From a bacterium (GTDB taxonomy: Bacteria; Bacteroidota; Bacteroidia; Bacteroidales; Muribaculaceae): a stretch of DNA of 64,000 bases. Positions 35,909 to 45,620 of this stretch are shown in pieces. The notes under the pieces were generated by a model, which was not told the origin of the DNA, searched no databases, and was given only the letters and a program-made list of their open reading frames with translations. The DNA lies in assembly GCA_004563195.1 (NCBI GenBank), contig SFTJ01000001.1, forward strand, positions 62,001-126,000, in the 5' to 3' direction. A program made the translations under genes and the position numbers. The first letter of the stretch is position 1, and each line of letters begins with the position of its first letter.

Positions 35909-37828
35909 TTATTTCACCATTTTCAGCACCTTTTGATTGATCTTAACAGGATACTTGGCTTTGAGTTCTTTCACCCATTTTTCTTCGAGATAAGCTTGAT
36001 AATCGCTCACCACTTGCATCTTCACATCGGCAGCGCATTCAGGCTGTGCTTGCACATTGCCTTCTGCTACGTAAAATTCCTTATACTTCTTGATTTCGGG
36101 CTTTTTACCGGTTTTGAATATCAGATAATCTACCACAGCATTCTCGCCTTGTGCCGAAAATACTTTCTGCACATTCACCTTTGCCTTAAATTCTTTCTTC
36201 AGTTTAGTGTATTTGTCGTCGTCCGAAGCATTTTCGTTAAGGAACTTCACTGCTTCTTGCATAATCGAGTCGTTATAAGCCATAACCACATATCCTTTAA
36301 ACTTAGGCTTGTCCCACTTATACTCGTCTTTGTGAGCATTATAGTAGGCTTCGAGGCCTTCAGTGTCCTTGCTTGCGCCCTCCCAGATGGTGCGGTTGCT
36401 CACTTCGAAGAGCAGCATACCATCACGATATTCGTTCATCAGATTGTGGAAATATTCGTTGGTGTTATAAAGCTCGTCCATATACAACTGCGATATCTGA
36501 GCCTCTACAGCTTCATCAAATGCCATATTTGCCATCATCTTTTCGCCTTCAGCCGAGATCACATTGCGTGGTTGCATATTCTTTGCCACTTCGCTCACAG
36601 GCACCTTTTTGCCTTTGAGTGTAAACGCTGTAAAACCAGAATTTTTGAGTGAATTAACAAACACTGTGTCATTTCCGGCTGCATCGGCTATCATCTGCGA
36701 CACATATCGGTCGAAATCCTTGTTCTTTTCAAATCCGTATTGCTTCTTAAGCTCATTCATTCGGGCATCTTTTGCCATAGTTGCGCGTTCGTCGCGTTCT
36801 ATCATTGTGAGAATGTCTTTCTTCACTTCTTCAAACGAACCTACGGGCTGACTCGAATATTTTTTGATGATATGCACGCCATACACGGTTTCAAATGGGC
36901 GCGAAATCTCACCATCGGCAAGATCGAATGCTGTTTTTTCAAATTCCGATACCATCTCGCCACTACCGAAAGCGCGAAGCATACCACCCTTGCTTGCCGA
37001 ACCCGGGTCTTCCGACTCCGCCTTGGCAAGTTCGTTGAAGTCGGCTCCTGCCACCACTTTATCGTAGATGGCATTCATCTTATTCATCACTTCTGCTTTT
37101 GCTGCTTCATCGGCATTTTTGGGATAGAGCTTCAAGATGTGTGCACACACCACCTTACCCTTATCATCACGCACATTAGTCACTTTCAGCAAGTGCCAAC
37201 CGAATGAACTGCGAAATGGCTCGGAAAACTCACCTACCGGAGTTTCATAAGCCACTTTTTCGAATACATAAGGAAATACGCCGGCTTTTATATAACCCAA
37301 GCTACCTCTGCGTTTCTTTGCAGAACGGTCCTCCGAATAATTGTAAGCCAAGTCTTCGATGTTTTCACCATTCTTAAGGCACTGATACAAACTATCGATG
37401 CGATGCTTTTGCGCTTCTGCACTTACCGCATCGCGACCGGGAGTAAGAAATATATTCACCACTTCCACATTTTTCAACATTCGCTGATAGGCTTCTTGTG
37501 CCAATGTGTTGATTACAGTGGTGTCCTCCAAATATGGCTTTAGCAAATCTTTCTTGTAACCGTCAAGCTCTTTCTTGAACGACGGTAATGTATCCAAACA
37601 TTCACTCTCGGCTTGTGCCACCTTGAGCTTATAGACAACAAAACGGTCTACATATTTCTCGAGCGATTCTTTCTCTATTTGCTGAGCGCTATTTTTGTGA
37701 TATAGATATTGAAACTCCGAAAGTTTCACATCCTTACCATTAATCTTCATTACCACAGGGTCGTTCTTTGCGGCATATGCCAGCAAAGCAGTTCCAAGCA
37801 GTGCACAAATGGCTATTTTTGTTCTCAT
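35909..37828 (-). CDS. Large periplasmic parvulin (PpiC-type) isomerase/chaperone
   Basis: A 639-residue exported protein with a signal peptide (AICALLGTALLAYAAKND). Two tandem PpiC parvulin domains occupy about residues 115-335; the first includes RGSLGYIKAGVFPYVFEKVA (near 175) and the second GMLRAFGSGEMVSEFEKTAF (near 280). A long C-terminal region of about 280 residues with mixed helices may bind clients. It lacks the membrane anchor of PpiD. It is a second outer-membrane-protein chaperone alongside the 447-residue protein, which suggests division of labour. The gene has its own terminator, and guaB lies 172 bases upstream. Confidence 0.85.
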   Translation of the reverse strand: MRTKIAICALLGTALLAYAAKNDPVVMKINGKDVKLSEFQYLYHKNSAQQIEKESLEKYVDRFVVYKLKVAQAESECLDTLPSFKKELDGYKKDLLKPYLEDTTVINTLAQEAYQRMLKNVEVVNIFLTPGRDAVSAEAQKHRIDSLYQCLKNGENIEDLAYNYSEDRSAKKRRGSLGYIKAGVFPYVFEKVAYETPVGEFSEPFRSSFGWHLLKVTNVRDDKGKVVCAHILKLYPKNADEAAKAEVMNKMNAIYDKVVAGADFNELAKAESEDPGSASKGGMLRAFGSGEMVSEFEKTAFDLADGEISRPFETVYGVHIIKKYSSQPVGSFEEVKKDILTMIERDERATMAKDARMNELKKQYGFEKNKDFDRYVSQMIADAAGNDTVFVNSLKNSGFTAFTLKGKKVPVSEVAKNMQPRNVISAEGEKMMANMAFDEAVEAQISQLYMDELYNTNEYFHNLMNEYRDGMLLFEVSNRTIWEGASKDTEGLEAYYNAHKDEYKWDKPKFKGYVVMAYNDSIMQEAVKFLNENASDDDKYTKLKKEFKAKVNVQKVFSAQGENAVVDYLIFKTGKKPEIKKYKEFYVAEGNVQAQPECAADVKMQVVSDYQAYLEEKWVKELKAKYPVKINQKVLKMVK

Positions 37829-38000
37829 CGTTTTATTAGATATTTTTTTAGATTCTATATTCTAACGAGAATTTGGCACAAAAATTATACGATTCCGCAA
37901 CTTTTCTTGTCGCTGCCCATATAAAACGAGCAATTCAACCGAAATTATTGCGGAACCGTATTATATAATGGTAGAATTGAAGTCTTAACCTGCCATTCTA

Positions 38001-39473
38001 TCAGTTGCGGCTATAGTTAGGAGCCTCGCTGGTGATAGCCACATCGTGTGGGTGACTTTCTTGCATACCGGCATTGGTTATCTTCACAAATTGTGCGTGG
38101 TGCAATGCCTCGATTGTGGGTGCGCCACAATAACCCATACCTGCACGAAGTCCGCCAAGCATCTGATATGCTACCTCATAGAGTGTACCCTTGTATGGCA
38201 CGCGTGCTGCTATACCTTCTGGCACAAGTTTCTTGTTGTCGGAAACATTGCCCTGGAAATAGCGGTCCTTGCTACCCTTTTCCATAGCTTCGAGAGAACC
38301 CATTCCACGATATGTCTTGAATTTACGGCCATTGAAAATAATGGTTTCGCCCGGCGATTCTTCTACACCGGCAAACATTCCGCCCAACATCACCGAGTAT
38401 GCTCCGGCTGCCAATGCCTTAACTATATCGCCCGAGTAACGGATACCACCATCGGCAATCAATGGCACTCCGGTGCCTTCGAGAGCCTTAGCCACGTCGT
38501 ATACTGCCGACAATTGAGGCACACCTATACCGGCAATGATGCGGGTGGTGCAAATAGAACCCGGACCAATACCTACCTTTACACCATCGGCACCATTTTC
38601 CACCAGGTATTTGGCTGCTTCGCCGGTAGCTATGTTACCCACCACTACATCCACTTGCGGGAATGCGGCTTTCACACTGCGAAGCACTTCCACTACGCCC
38701 TTGGTGTGTCCGTGAGCTGTATCTATCACCAATGCATCCACGCCTGCCTCTACAAGAGCACGTGCACGCTCCATCGAATCCTTGGTAACGCCTATTCCGG
38801 CTGCCACGCGCAAGCGTCCTAGTGCATCCTTGGCTGCATTTGGCTTATCCTTGGCTTTTGTTATGTCTTTATATGTTACAAGACCCACCAACTTGCCGTT
38901 CTTGTCGACAACAGGCAATTTTTCAATCTTATGATTCTGAAGTATGTCGGCTGCCTCTTCAAGATTAGTCGACTGGCTGGTGACTACCAAATTTTCTTTG
39001 GTCATCACATCATCAATAACCTTGGTCAAATCACGTTCAAAGCGCAAGTCTCGATTGGTAACGATGCCCACCAGATTTCTTTCATCATCCACCACAGGTA
39101 TGCCACCTATTTTATATTCGTGCATCATATTCAGCGCATCTTGCACTGTTGAGCCTCGCTTAATGGTGACAGGATCGTAAATCATACCATTCTCTGCACG
39201 CTTCACAGCATGCACTTGACGTGCCTGTTCCTCTATCGACATGTTCTTGTGAATTACACCTATACCGCCTTCGCGTGCTATGGCTATTGCCATCTGCGAC
39301 TCGGTTACTGTGTCCATAGCTGCCGATATCAACGGCACATTCAGTGTGATGTTGCGGGAGAATTTAGTTGTTAAGTTTACTTGATTTGGTAGTACCTCTG
39401 AATATGCAGGAATAAGAAGTACATCATCGAAGGTTACACCTTCCATTTTTACGCGATCTTCAATAAAAGACAT
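38001..39473 (-). CDS. guaB: Inosine-5'-monophosphate dehydrogenase
   Basis: Oxidises IMP to XMP with NAD+, the rate-limiting step of guanine nucleotide synthesis. The catalytic loop is [10 protein letters not shown] with the nucleophilic Cys near residue 307. Tandem CBS domains are inserted at about residues 95-210 ([20 protein letters not shown] and [20 protein letters not shown]). The N-terminal [15 protein letters not shown] and the flap GMGSLEAM (near 402) complete the family features. Length 490 is standard. A GC-rich leader of about 110 bases follows the promoter at 39590-39597, raising the possibility of RNA-level control. Confidence 0.97.
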   Translation of the reverse strand: MSFIEDRVKMEGVTFDDVLLIPAYSEVLPNQVNLTTKFSRNITLNVPLISAAMDTVTESQMAIAIAREGGIGVIHKNMSIEEQARQVHAVKRAENGMIYDPVTIKRGSTVQDALNMMHEYKIGGIPVVDDERNLVGIVTNRDLRFERDLTKVIDDVMTKENLVVTSQSTNLEEAADILQNHKIEKLPVVDKNGKLVGLVTYKDITKAKDKPNAAKDALGRLRVAAGIGVTKDSMERARALVEAGVDALVIDTAHGHTKGVVEVLRSVKAAFPQVDVVVGNIATGEAAKYLVENGADGVKVGIGPGSICTTRIIAGIGVPQLSAVYDVAKALEGTGVPLIADGGIRYSGDIVKALAAGAYSVMLGGMFAGVEESPGETIIFNGRKFKTYRGMGSLEAMEKGSKDRYFQGNVSDNKKLVPEGIAARVPYKGTLYEVAYQMLGGLRAGMGYCGAPTIEALHHAQFVKITNAGMQESHPHDVAITSEAPNYSRN

Positions 39474-39583
39474 ATAATAGAATTGTTTTGCCTGACGGCG
39501 TTATTAATTATTAATATTCTTCTCAAATCATTACTCCCCGGCAGGTGTCTCGCTCCCACACTCGAGAGTGCTATTTCTTTTAT
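39474..39583 (-). promoter_or_regulatory. GC-rich structured 5' leader of guaB
   Basis: About 110 bases lie between the predicted transcription start and the guaB ATG. The part nearest the promoter is GC-rich against an AT-rich background. It contains a near-continuous cactc/gagtg inverted repeat (39559-39570), a gtgt/acac pairing just after it, and a short gcc/ggc hairpin near the ATG. It may be a cis-regulatory RNA, but I cannot match it to a known class. Confidence 0.35.
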
Positions 39584-39589
39584 TGCGCA

Positions 39590-39597
39590 CAAAATTA
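39590..39597 (-). promoter_or_regulatory. Putative -7 element of guaB
   Basis: TAATTTTG on the minus strand. No TTTG is visible at the ideal -33 position. It predicts a leader of about 110 bases before the guaB ATG. Confidence 0.5.
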
Positions 39598-39654
39598 CAA
39601 ACTTTTCACGAATAATCTATTATGTTTTCGCTTTTTAATGTCTTTTTTTGCGCA

Positions 39655-39691
39655 AAAAAGTCTTGCCGGGCTTTTGCCCGACAAGACTTTA
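39655..39691 (-). terminator. Intrinsic terminator after recQ
   Basis: A stem of 9 + 5 bp with one mismatch (39657-39665/39682-39690 and 39667-39671/39676-39680) and a 4-base loop is followed by a T-run on the minus strand, ending just past the recQ stop. Confidence 0.85.
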
Positions 39692-39696
39692 TACCA

Positions 39697-41868
39697 TTAG
39701 TTTCCGTGTTCACTCATAAACTTCAGGTGAACAAGTCGTATTTCATCTTCCGAGAACACATTGCCCCATTCTTTATAGGCTTCTTTGAGGTCGTCGGTGT
39801 CACTTTCTCTGAAGTATTCGGCAAGTTCGTTAATATCGTCTTCGTCGATTATTTCGTTCAAATAATAATCTATGTTGATTCGGGTGCCCGAATAGACTAT
39901 CGACTCTATTTCATCCACGAGTTCGCTGAAAGTAAGCAACAATGAGTCGGCAAGTGCGTCGAGTTGTATCTGTTTATCGATACCCCTTATTATATCCACT
40001 TTCTTCACACTTCGCTTTGCCACGGTCTTCACCCTGAAGTCGAGTGGTCGCTCTATTTCATTCTCCTCCACATGGTGGGCTATTAGTTCTATGAAGTCCT
40101 TGCCATAGCGATGAGCTTTACCCTCTCCTACACCCGGAATGTTTTGCAGTTCTTCCATTGTGATAGGATATGTTGTTGCCATTGCTTCGAGCGAATTGTC
40201 CTGGAATACTACATAGGGTGGCAGATTGTTTTTCTTTGCCACTTTCTTGCGCAGGTCGTTAAGCATTGCATATAGCTCGGGGTCAAGCGAATTGGCACCT
40301 CCCGATTTGCTTTCGTTTTCGCTGTCGATATCGGTGAAGTCGCGGTCTTCAGCCACCTTAAACGACACCGGATGTGCAAGATATTCTCTTCCTTTGGGCG
40401 TTACTTTTAGCAAGCCATAATTCTCGATACCTTTCTCGATATAGCCCTCTATCACTCCTTGATTTATCACTGAGTGTATAAACTTTGGCTCTGCGCTCGA
40501 TTCCGACCCATACAATTCCAGACTTTCATCCTTTATGTCTTCGAGTGGTTTGCCAAGCAATAGTTTTGTCACATAGTCGGTTTTGCGTTTCTCTTTCAAT
40601 GCCAAAATGGCCTCAAGCACAGCACACAATTCGTCTTTTGCTTCCACTCGCACCTTGGGATGACGACAATTATCGCAGTTACCGCAGTCCGACTGCGTGT
40701 ATTCTTCTCCGAAATAGTGTAGCAGAGTTTTGCGACGGCATACCGACGACTCGGCATAGGCAGCTGTCTCGGCGAGCAACTGTTTGCCTATCTCTTGCTC
40801 ATTTGCAGGCTTGCTCTGCATAAACTTCTCGAGCTTTTTCAGGTCGCTCTTGGTGTAGAATGTGATGCACTCGCCCTCGCCGCCATCGCGTCCGGCTCTA
40901 CCCGTTTCCTGATAGTAACCTTCGAGACTCTTGGGTATATCATAATGTATCACAAAGCGAACGTCCGGCTTATCGATGCCCATCCCAAAAGCTATTGTTG
41001 CCACTATCACATCCACATCCTCAAGCAAGAAGGCATCTTGGTTCTCGGTACGCTTGGCGCTCTCCATACCGGCATGGTATGGCAACGCCTTGATATCATT
41101 TACGCATAGTGTTTCGGCAAGTTCTTCCACTTTCTTGCGGCTTAGGCAGTAAATAATGCCCGACTTGCCGGGACGCGACTTGATGTAGCGGATAATGTCC
41201 TTATCCACATCCTTGGTCTTTGGGCGTACCTCATAATATAGGTTAGGTCGGTTGAACGACGACTTAAACACAGTCACATCGGTCATTCCCAAACTTTTCT
41301 GTATATCGTGCTGCACTTTTGGCGTTGCCGTAGCAGTCAATGCTATAACCGGGCGCACGCCTATTTCCATAATCTTAGGTCGAATGTTACGGTATTCGGG
41401 GCGGAAATCGTGGCCCCATTCCGAAATGCAATGCGCTTCATCCACCGCAAAAAACGATATTTTCACTGTCTTCAGAAACTCTATGTTTTCCTCTTTAGTG
41501 AGCGATTCGGGTGCTACATACAGCAGTTTCGTTTTGCCTCGGCGCACATCCTCCTTTACCTCAAGCACTGCTTCGCGTGTCAACGAAGAATTCAAAAAGT
41601 GTGCCACGCCATCGTCTTCGCTATAATTTCTCATAGCGTCGACTTGGTTTTTCATCAATGCAATCAGCGGAGAGATTACTATGGCCGTTCCTTCCATCAT
41701 AAGCGATGGAAGTTGATAGCACAACGACTTACCGCCACCCGTAGGCATAAGCACAAAGGTATCTTTTTCGGCGATTAAATTCTCTATAATCGCCTCCTGA
41801 TTACCCTTGAAGGAGTCGAATCCGAAGTGCTTCTTCAATTCTGCGACGAGTTGCTTGTTGTTGGCCAT
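39697..41868 (-). CDS. recQ: ATP-dependent DNA helicase RecQ
   Basis: A 723-residue 3'-5' helicase for recombination and stalled-fork repair. Walker A is MPTGGGKSLCYQLPS (near residue 41), the DEAH box is AVDEAHCISEWGHDFR (near 142), and motif VI is YYQETGRAGRDG (near 318). The RQC zinc site has cysteines in SVCRRKTLLHYFG and DCGNCDNC (near 365-395). An HRDC-like region lies near 540-600, and an extended C-terminal tail of about 100 acidic residues follows. The size matches Bacteroidales RecQ. The promoter overlaps the clpX terminator. Confidence 0.96.
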   Translation of the reverse strand: MANNKQLVAELKKHFGFDSFKGNQEAIIENLIAEKDTFVLMPTGGGKSLCYQLPSLMMEGTAIVISPLIALMKNQVDAMRNYSEDDGVAHFLNSSLTREAVLEVKEDVRRGKTKLLYVAPESLTKEENIEFLKTVKISFFAVDEAHCISEWGHDFRPEYRNIRPKIMEIGVRPVIALTATATPKVQHDIQKSLGMTDVTVFKSSFNRPNLYYEVRPKTKDVDKDIIRYIKSRPGKSGIIYCLSRKKVEELAETLCVNDIKALPYHAGMESAKRTENQDAFLLEDVDVIVATIAFGMGIDKPDVRFVIHYDIPKSLEGYYQETGRAGRDGGEGECITFYTKSDLKKLEKFMQSKPANEQEIGKQLLAETAAYAESSVCRRKTLLHYFGEEYTQSDCGNCDNCRHPKVRVEAKDELCAVLEAILALKEKRKTDYVTKLLLGKPLEDIKDESLELYGSESSAEPKFIHSVINQGVIEGYIEKGIENYGLLKVTPKGREYLAHPVSFKVAEDRDFTDIDSENESKSGGANSLDPELYAMLNDLRKKVAKKNNLPPYVVFQDNSLEAMATTYPITMEELQNIPGVGEGKAHRYGKDFIELIAHHVEENEIERPLDFRVKTVAKRSVKKVDIIRGIDKQIQLDALADSLLLTFSELVDEIESIVYSGTRINIDYYLNEIIDEDDINELAEYFRESDTDDLKEAYKEWGNVFSEDEIRLVHLKFMSEHGN

Positions 41869-41903
41869 GGTTAATAATTGATTGGTTCTTTCTTTTAGTT
41901 ATA

Positions 41904-41935
41904 CAAATATAAAATAAAGGCTCAAAAATTGCAAG
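41904..41935 (-). promoter_or_regulatory. Promoter of recQ, embedded in the clpX terminator
   Basis: On the minus strand the -7 box TATATTTG (41911-41904) lies 20 bases from CTTG (41935-41932), a 3 of 4 match to the -33 TTTG. The -33 part falls within the loop and stem of the upstream terminator. Confidence 0.5.
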
Positions 41936-41947
41936 TTTTTTGAGCCT
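41917..41947 (-). terminator. Intrinsic terminator after clpX
   Basis: A 12-bp stem (aaggctcaaaaa with ttttttgagcctt, 41917-41928 and 41935-41947) lies just past the clpX stop. It is followed on the minus strand by a T/A-rich tract that is also the recQ -7 region. Confidence 0.8.
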
Positions 41948-41954
41948 TAAATTT

Positions 41955-43202
41955 CTATATTTGATTAAATGCCTCGAAATTTGCCTTTTTTAATTGCTGT
42001 TCGGCGTAATCTCGCTTCAGTACAAATTTCTTTTTCTTGCTCGACGGCACCTCATACATGGCGTCAATCATTATCGTTTCCACTATCGATCGCAGGCCTC
42101 GAGCTCCAAGTTTATACTCTATTGCCTTATCTACTATGAAATCGAGCGTTTCATCGGCAAATACCAGTTCCACACCGTCCATCTTGAACAATTTCACATA
42201 TTGCTTAGTGATGGCATTCTTGGGTTCGGTGAGTATCTTGCGCAATGCATCGCGGTCGAGTGGTTCAAGATTAGTCAATATAGGCAAGCGTCCTACTATT
42301 TCAGGAATCAAGCCATACGACTTGAGGTCCTGAGGAGCCACATAGTGCAATAGTTTTTCCTTATCCACTTGATTGCGCTCAGTGCTTGCTCCATATCCCA
42401 CCACATGGGTGTTAAGACGAAGAGCTATCTTGCGTTCTATTCCTTCGAATGCGCCGCCACATATAAATAATATGTTCTTGGTGTCGACCGGAATCATTTT
42501 CTGCTCCGGGTGCTTGCGCCCTCCCTGGGGCGGAACATTTACTACCGAGCCTTCGAGCAATTTCAGCAAGCCCTGTTGCACACCTTCGCCACTTACATCG
42601 CGGGTAATCGACGGATTATCGCTCTTGCGGGCTATCTTGTCTATCTCGTCGATAAATACTATACCCTTCTGAGCAAGTTCTACATTATAGTCGCAGGCTT
42701 GAAGCAGACGCACAAGCAAACTCTCTATATCCTCGCCCACATAACCGGCCTCGGTGAGAACCGTAGCATCCACTATAGCAAACGGCACTTGCAACAATCG
42801 GGCTATTGTCTTTGCCAAGAGTGTTTTTCCGGTTCCGGTGGGTCCCACAATGATTATGTTGGATTTTTCTATCTCCACATCGTCGGATTCGATGGTTTGA
42901 GTGAGTCGCTTATAGTGGTTATACACCGCTACCGACAGATACTTCTTTGCATCGTCCTGACCAATCACATATTGGTCGATATATTCCTTTATTTCTTTAG
43001 GAGTGGGTATTTCCTTTATCGAATCGTTTGCTTTAGCAACATTGCGTACACGCTCTTCGTGAAGATATTCTTTCACTATTTCACCGGCTTGCTCCACGCA
43101 ATCGTTGCATATGCACCCACCCTGTCCGGGTATCAGGAGACGCACATCGCTTGCCGAACGGCCGCAAAAACTACAATATAATTCCGTCTTGTTTTTCTTC
43201 AT
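41955..43202 (-). CDS. clpX: ATP-dependent Clp protease ATP-binding subunit ClpX
   Basis: AAA+ unfoldase that feeds proteins to ClpP. The N-terminal zinc-binding domain has CSFCG and CICNDC (near residues 10-38). The AAA+ core follows with Walker [14 protein letters not shown] (near 117), pore loop GYVGED (near 153), and Walker [12 protein letters not shown] (near 182). The C-terminal subdomain has the LGARGLRSI region near residue 368. Length 415 is standard. Its ATG overlaps the clpP stop by 4 bases (ATGA), so clpP-clpX are translationally coupled. Confidence 0.98.
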   Translation of the reverse strand: MKKNKTELYCSFCGRSASDVRLLIPGQGGCICNDCVEQAGEIVKEYLHEERVRNVAKANDSIKEIPTPKEIKEYIDQYVIGQDDAKKYLSVAVYNHYKRLTQTIESDDVEIEKSNIIIVGPTGTGKTLLAKTIARLLQVPFAIVDATVLTEAGYVGEDIESLLVRLLQACDYNVELAQKGIVFIDEIDKIARKSDNPSITRDVSGEGVQQGLLKLLEGSVVNVPPQGGRKHPEQKMIPVDTKNILFICGGAFEGIERKIALRLNTHVVGYGASTERNQVDKEKLLHYVAPQDLKSYGLIPEIVGRLPILTNLEPLDRDALRKILTEPKNAITKQYVKLFKMDGVELVFADETLDFIVDKAIEYKLGARGLRSIVETIMIDAMYEVPSSKKKKFVLKRDYAEQQLKKANFEAFNQI

Positions 43203-43876
43203 TTCTTATTGTCTGTACGTTCGAGAACTTGGTCAATCATGCCATACTTCAGCGCTTCGGCCGATGTCATCCAATAGTCGCGGTCGGAGTCTTTTTGCAC
43301 CTTCTCAAATGGTTGACTTGAGTGGTTGGCAATAATGGTGTAAAGTTCGTCCTTCAACTTCAATATCTCTCGAGCGGTGATTTCGATGTCACTTGCCTGA
43401 CCTTGCACGCCTCCCAATGGTTGGTGAATCATTACGCGCGAGTGCTTGAGTGCCGAGCGCTTACCCTTCTCTCCTGCCACCAACAATACGGCTGCCATCG
43501 ATGCCGCCATTCCCGTGCAGATTGTAGCCACATTGCTTTGTATAATCTGCATTGTGTCGTAGATGCCAAGTCCTGCATACACCGAGCCACCGGGTGAGTT
43601 GATGTAAATCGACACATCCTTACCGGGCTCTGCCGAGTCGAGATAGAGCAACTGTGCCTGTATCACATTAGCTGTATAATCATCGATTTGTGTACCCAAA
43701 AATATGATTCGATCCATCATTAATCGAGAAAATACGTCCATTTGTGCCACATTGAGCTGACGTTCCTCAATAATCGTAGGATTGATGTAGCTGCTTGTGA
43801 TTGTGTTATACTGATCGAGGGCAAGTCCGTTCATGCCCAAATGCTTCACTGCATAATCTCTAAAGTCATTTTTCAT
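43199..43876 (-). CDS. clpP: ATP-dependent Clp protease proteolytic subunit ClpP
   Basis: Serine protease that forms the tetradecameric barrel of ClpXP. The catalytic Ser is in [12 protein letters not shown] (near residue 122), His in [10 protein letters not shown] (near 147) and the Asp near residue 200. The N-terminal axial loop region is present ([20 protein letters not shown]). Length 225 suits a propeptide-bearing form. A full-match promoter lies at 43908-43938, and tig is upstream with its own terminator. clpX follows by a 4-base overlap. Confidence 0.98.
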   Translation of the reverse strand: MKNDFRDYAVKHLGMNGLALDQYNTITSSYINPTIIEERQLNVAQMDVFSRLMMDRIIFLGTQIDDYTANVIQAQLLYLDSAEPGKDVSIYINSPGGSVYAGLGIYDTMQIIQSNVATICTGMAASMAAVLLVAGEKGKRSALKHSRVMIHQPLGGVQGQASDIEITAREILKLKDELYTIIANHSSQPFEKVQKDSDRDYWMTSAEALKYGMIDQVLERTDNKK

Positions 43877-43907
43877 ATATTGTTCGTTTTATGTATTTTT
43901 CGATATC

Positions 43908-43938
43908 CAAAACTACAAAAAAAATGCCAAAACGCAAA
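43908..43938 (-). promoter_or_regulatory. Promoter of clpP-clpX (TTTG-N19-TAGTTTTG)
   Basis: On the minus strand TTTG (43938-43935), 19 bases, then TAGTTTTG (43915-43908), 31 bases ahead of the clpP ATG. It indicates that clpPX can be transcribed separately from tig. Confidence 0.75.
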
Positions 43939-43951
43939 ACTTTACAAATAA

Positions 43952-43999
43952 AGTAAAAAAATGAGGTGACATCATAACATAGATGCGATATCACCTCAT
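43952..43999 (-). terminator. Intrinsic terminator after tig
   Basis: A 12-bp stem with one mismatch (43962-43973 with 43987-43998) followed by seven T residues on the minus strand, located 27 bases past the tig stop. Confidence 0.85.
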
Positions 44000-44025
44000 A
44001 AAAATATCCGTTATTTTTCCGATAA

Positions 44026-45378
44026 TTACTCTGCTGCTTCAAAAAGAGCATTGAATTCCTTCACCGAAACTTCCTTTTCTACAATCTTGGCAGTAGCGCG
44101 GATGTAAGCAAACACCTTATCGTCTACAGCACGATTAGCAAGGTCGCGACGATATTCGGCATTCTTTACTATTTCCTTAGCTTGACGTTCTACTGCATCA
44201 GCAGGTGCATTGTAGATGCCATATTGCGAGAACTGCTGAGTTACTATCAACTTAGCTATGTTGAGCAAGTCTTCTTCTTGCACCTTCACAGCTCCGTTGG
44301 CTGCAATCTTATCCTTGGCAAGTTGCCAGATGAGTTGTGGTCTCATCTTTGGATAGTCTTCTTCCATCTTTTCGGCTGTTGCCTTTTCGTCCTTCATTAC
44401 GAAGAATTTCTTCAAGAATTCGTCGGGCAATTCTATGTTGCCGATGTGGTTTACGATAGCATTTTGTGCATCTACAGTGAAGCGGTAATTGCTGTCGCCT
44501 ACAAGTGATGCCTTAATGCTTTCCTTAACCTTGGCTACATATTCTTCTTCGCTCTTAACCACATCCTTTCCAAATGCTTGATCGAAGAATTCCTGATTCA
44601 ACTCAGCTTCCTTATCTACCGAAATAGTTGTAATGGTCATCTTGAAGTCGCTCTTTACATCGGCTTCTTCGCGCTTCACATTAAGCATACCGCCAAGTTC
44701 GCCAAGATTGCCTTCGCAAGTGTTCCATGGGTTGAACACTACTTCTTCGTTCAACTTCTTGCCGGCAAACTTTGCCTTTTCGTCTTCGCTCTTGAAGAAG
44801 CGTGGGCTCACATAAGTGTGCTCTACGGTAATACCGCCTTCCTTCACGCTGCCGTCTTCGTTAAGCTCTACCAACGAACCTGCGATGAGTGCTTCAGGAG
44901 TAGTTTCTTCTACATCTTCGCGCTTGCCGAAACGCATACGCATCGATTTGCTTTGGTTTTCGAACATTTCGTCATCTACTTCGATGTTGTAGTATGGTAT
45001 TTCCACTTGCGACAAGTCAACATCGAACTCCGGTGCAAGACCTACATTGAACTTAAATGTAAATTCCTTGCTGTTATCAATATCGAAGTTGCTATCTTCA
45101 CTCAAGATTGGTTCGCCAAGCACTTGAAGCTTGTTTTCGTGAATATAGTTGGTCAATTGTTCGCCTATTTCGTCGTTTACTACATCGGCGAGAACTTGCT
45201 TTCCATAAAGCTTGTTCAAAATTCCTATCGGAGTGTGGCCAGGACGGAAACCCTTTACCGGGTGCTTGAGACCTATTTGTTTTAGATTCTTTTTTACCTT
45301 TTCGGCGTAATCTGCTTCGCCAATAGTGATAGTGATAACGCCATTTACGTTATTCGACTGTTCGAAATTTACATTCAT
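44026..45378 (-). CDS. tig: Trigger factor
   Basis: Ribosome-associated chaperone that holds nascent chains near the exit tunnel. The ribosome-binding signature is KGFRPGHTP (near residue 42), the Bacteroidetes variant of GFRxGxxP. The N-terminal tail-binding domain and the C-terminal helical chaperone arms (residues 265-450) are recognisable. The central FKBP-type domain (about 150-250) is hard to align and lacks the usual aromatic isomerase residues, so prolyl isomerase activity is doubtful. Length 450 is typical. It has a full-match promoter and its own terminator, followed by clpP-clpX on the same strand. Confidence 0.93.
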   Translation of the reverse strand: MNVNFEQSNNVNGVITITIGEADYAEKVKKNLKQIGLKHPVKGFRPGHTPIGILNKLYGKQVLADVVNDEIGEQLTNYIHENKLQVLGEPILSEDSNFDIDNSKEFTFKFNVGLAPEFDVDLSQVEIPYYNIEVDDEMFENQSKSMRMRFGKREDVEETTPEALIAGSLVELNEDGSVKEGGITVEHTYVSPRFFKSEDEKAKFAGKKLNEEVVFNPWNTCEGNLGELGGMLNVKREEADVKSDFKMTITTISVDKEAELNQEFFDQAFGKDVVKSEEEYVAKVKESIKASLVGDSNYRFTVDAQNAIVNHIGNIELPDEFLKKFFVMKDEKATAEKMEEDYPKMRPQLIWQLAKDKIAANGAVKVQEEDLLNIAKLIVTQQFSQYGIYNAPADAVERQAKEIVKNAEYRRDLANRAVDDKVFAYIRATAKIVEKEVSVKEFNALFEAAE

Positions 45379-45445
45379 TGTGCTTGAATATATTTATTTA
45401 ATTATTAATTATCAATAAAATAGTGATTTCACACCAAATCGGGTG

Positions 45446-45477
45446 CAAAATTACAACTATTTGTTGCGTTTCACAAA
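45446..45477 (-). promoter_or_regulatory. Promoter of tig (TTTG-N20-TAATTTTG)
   Basis: On the minus strand TTTG (45477-45474), 20 bases, then TAATTTTG (45453-45446). The predicted transcript start is about 60 bases before the tig ATG. Confidence 0.75.
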
Positions 45478-45543
45478 TTTAGATTAATATTTTTGCCATA
45501 TTTAACCATAATAGCGCCAAAATGAGCCACAAAACCAAAAAAT

Positions 45544-45591
45544 CTGCGGCGAGTGTCATGCCTTTTTCCCCGACAATGACACTCGCCGCAG
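45544..45591 (-). terminator. Intrinsic terminator after the M13 peptidase gene
   Basis: A perfect 16-bp stem (45544-45559 with 45576-45591, loop 16), the strongest hairpin in the window, followed on the minus strand by a run of T residues. It lies 29 bases past the stop codon of the peptidase gene. Confidence 0.9.
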
Positions 45592-45620
45592 TATTATGTT
45601 GCAAAGTAGTGCTATCCTAT

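Noticed and set aside
38046..38822. 258-residue open frame antisense to guaB
   Set aside because: Cys/His-rich translation looks like a zinc protein at first, but it mirrors the guaB codons and has no ordered metal motif.
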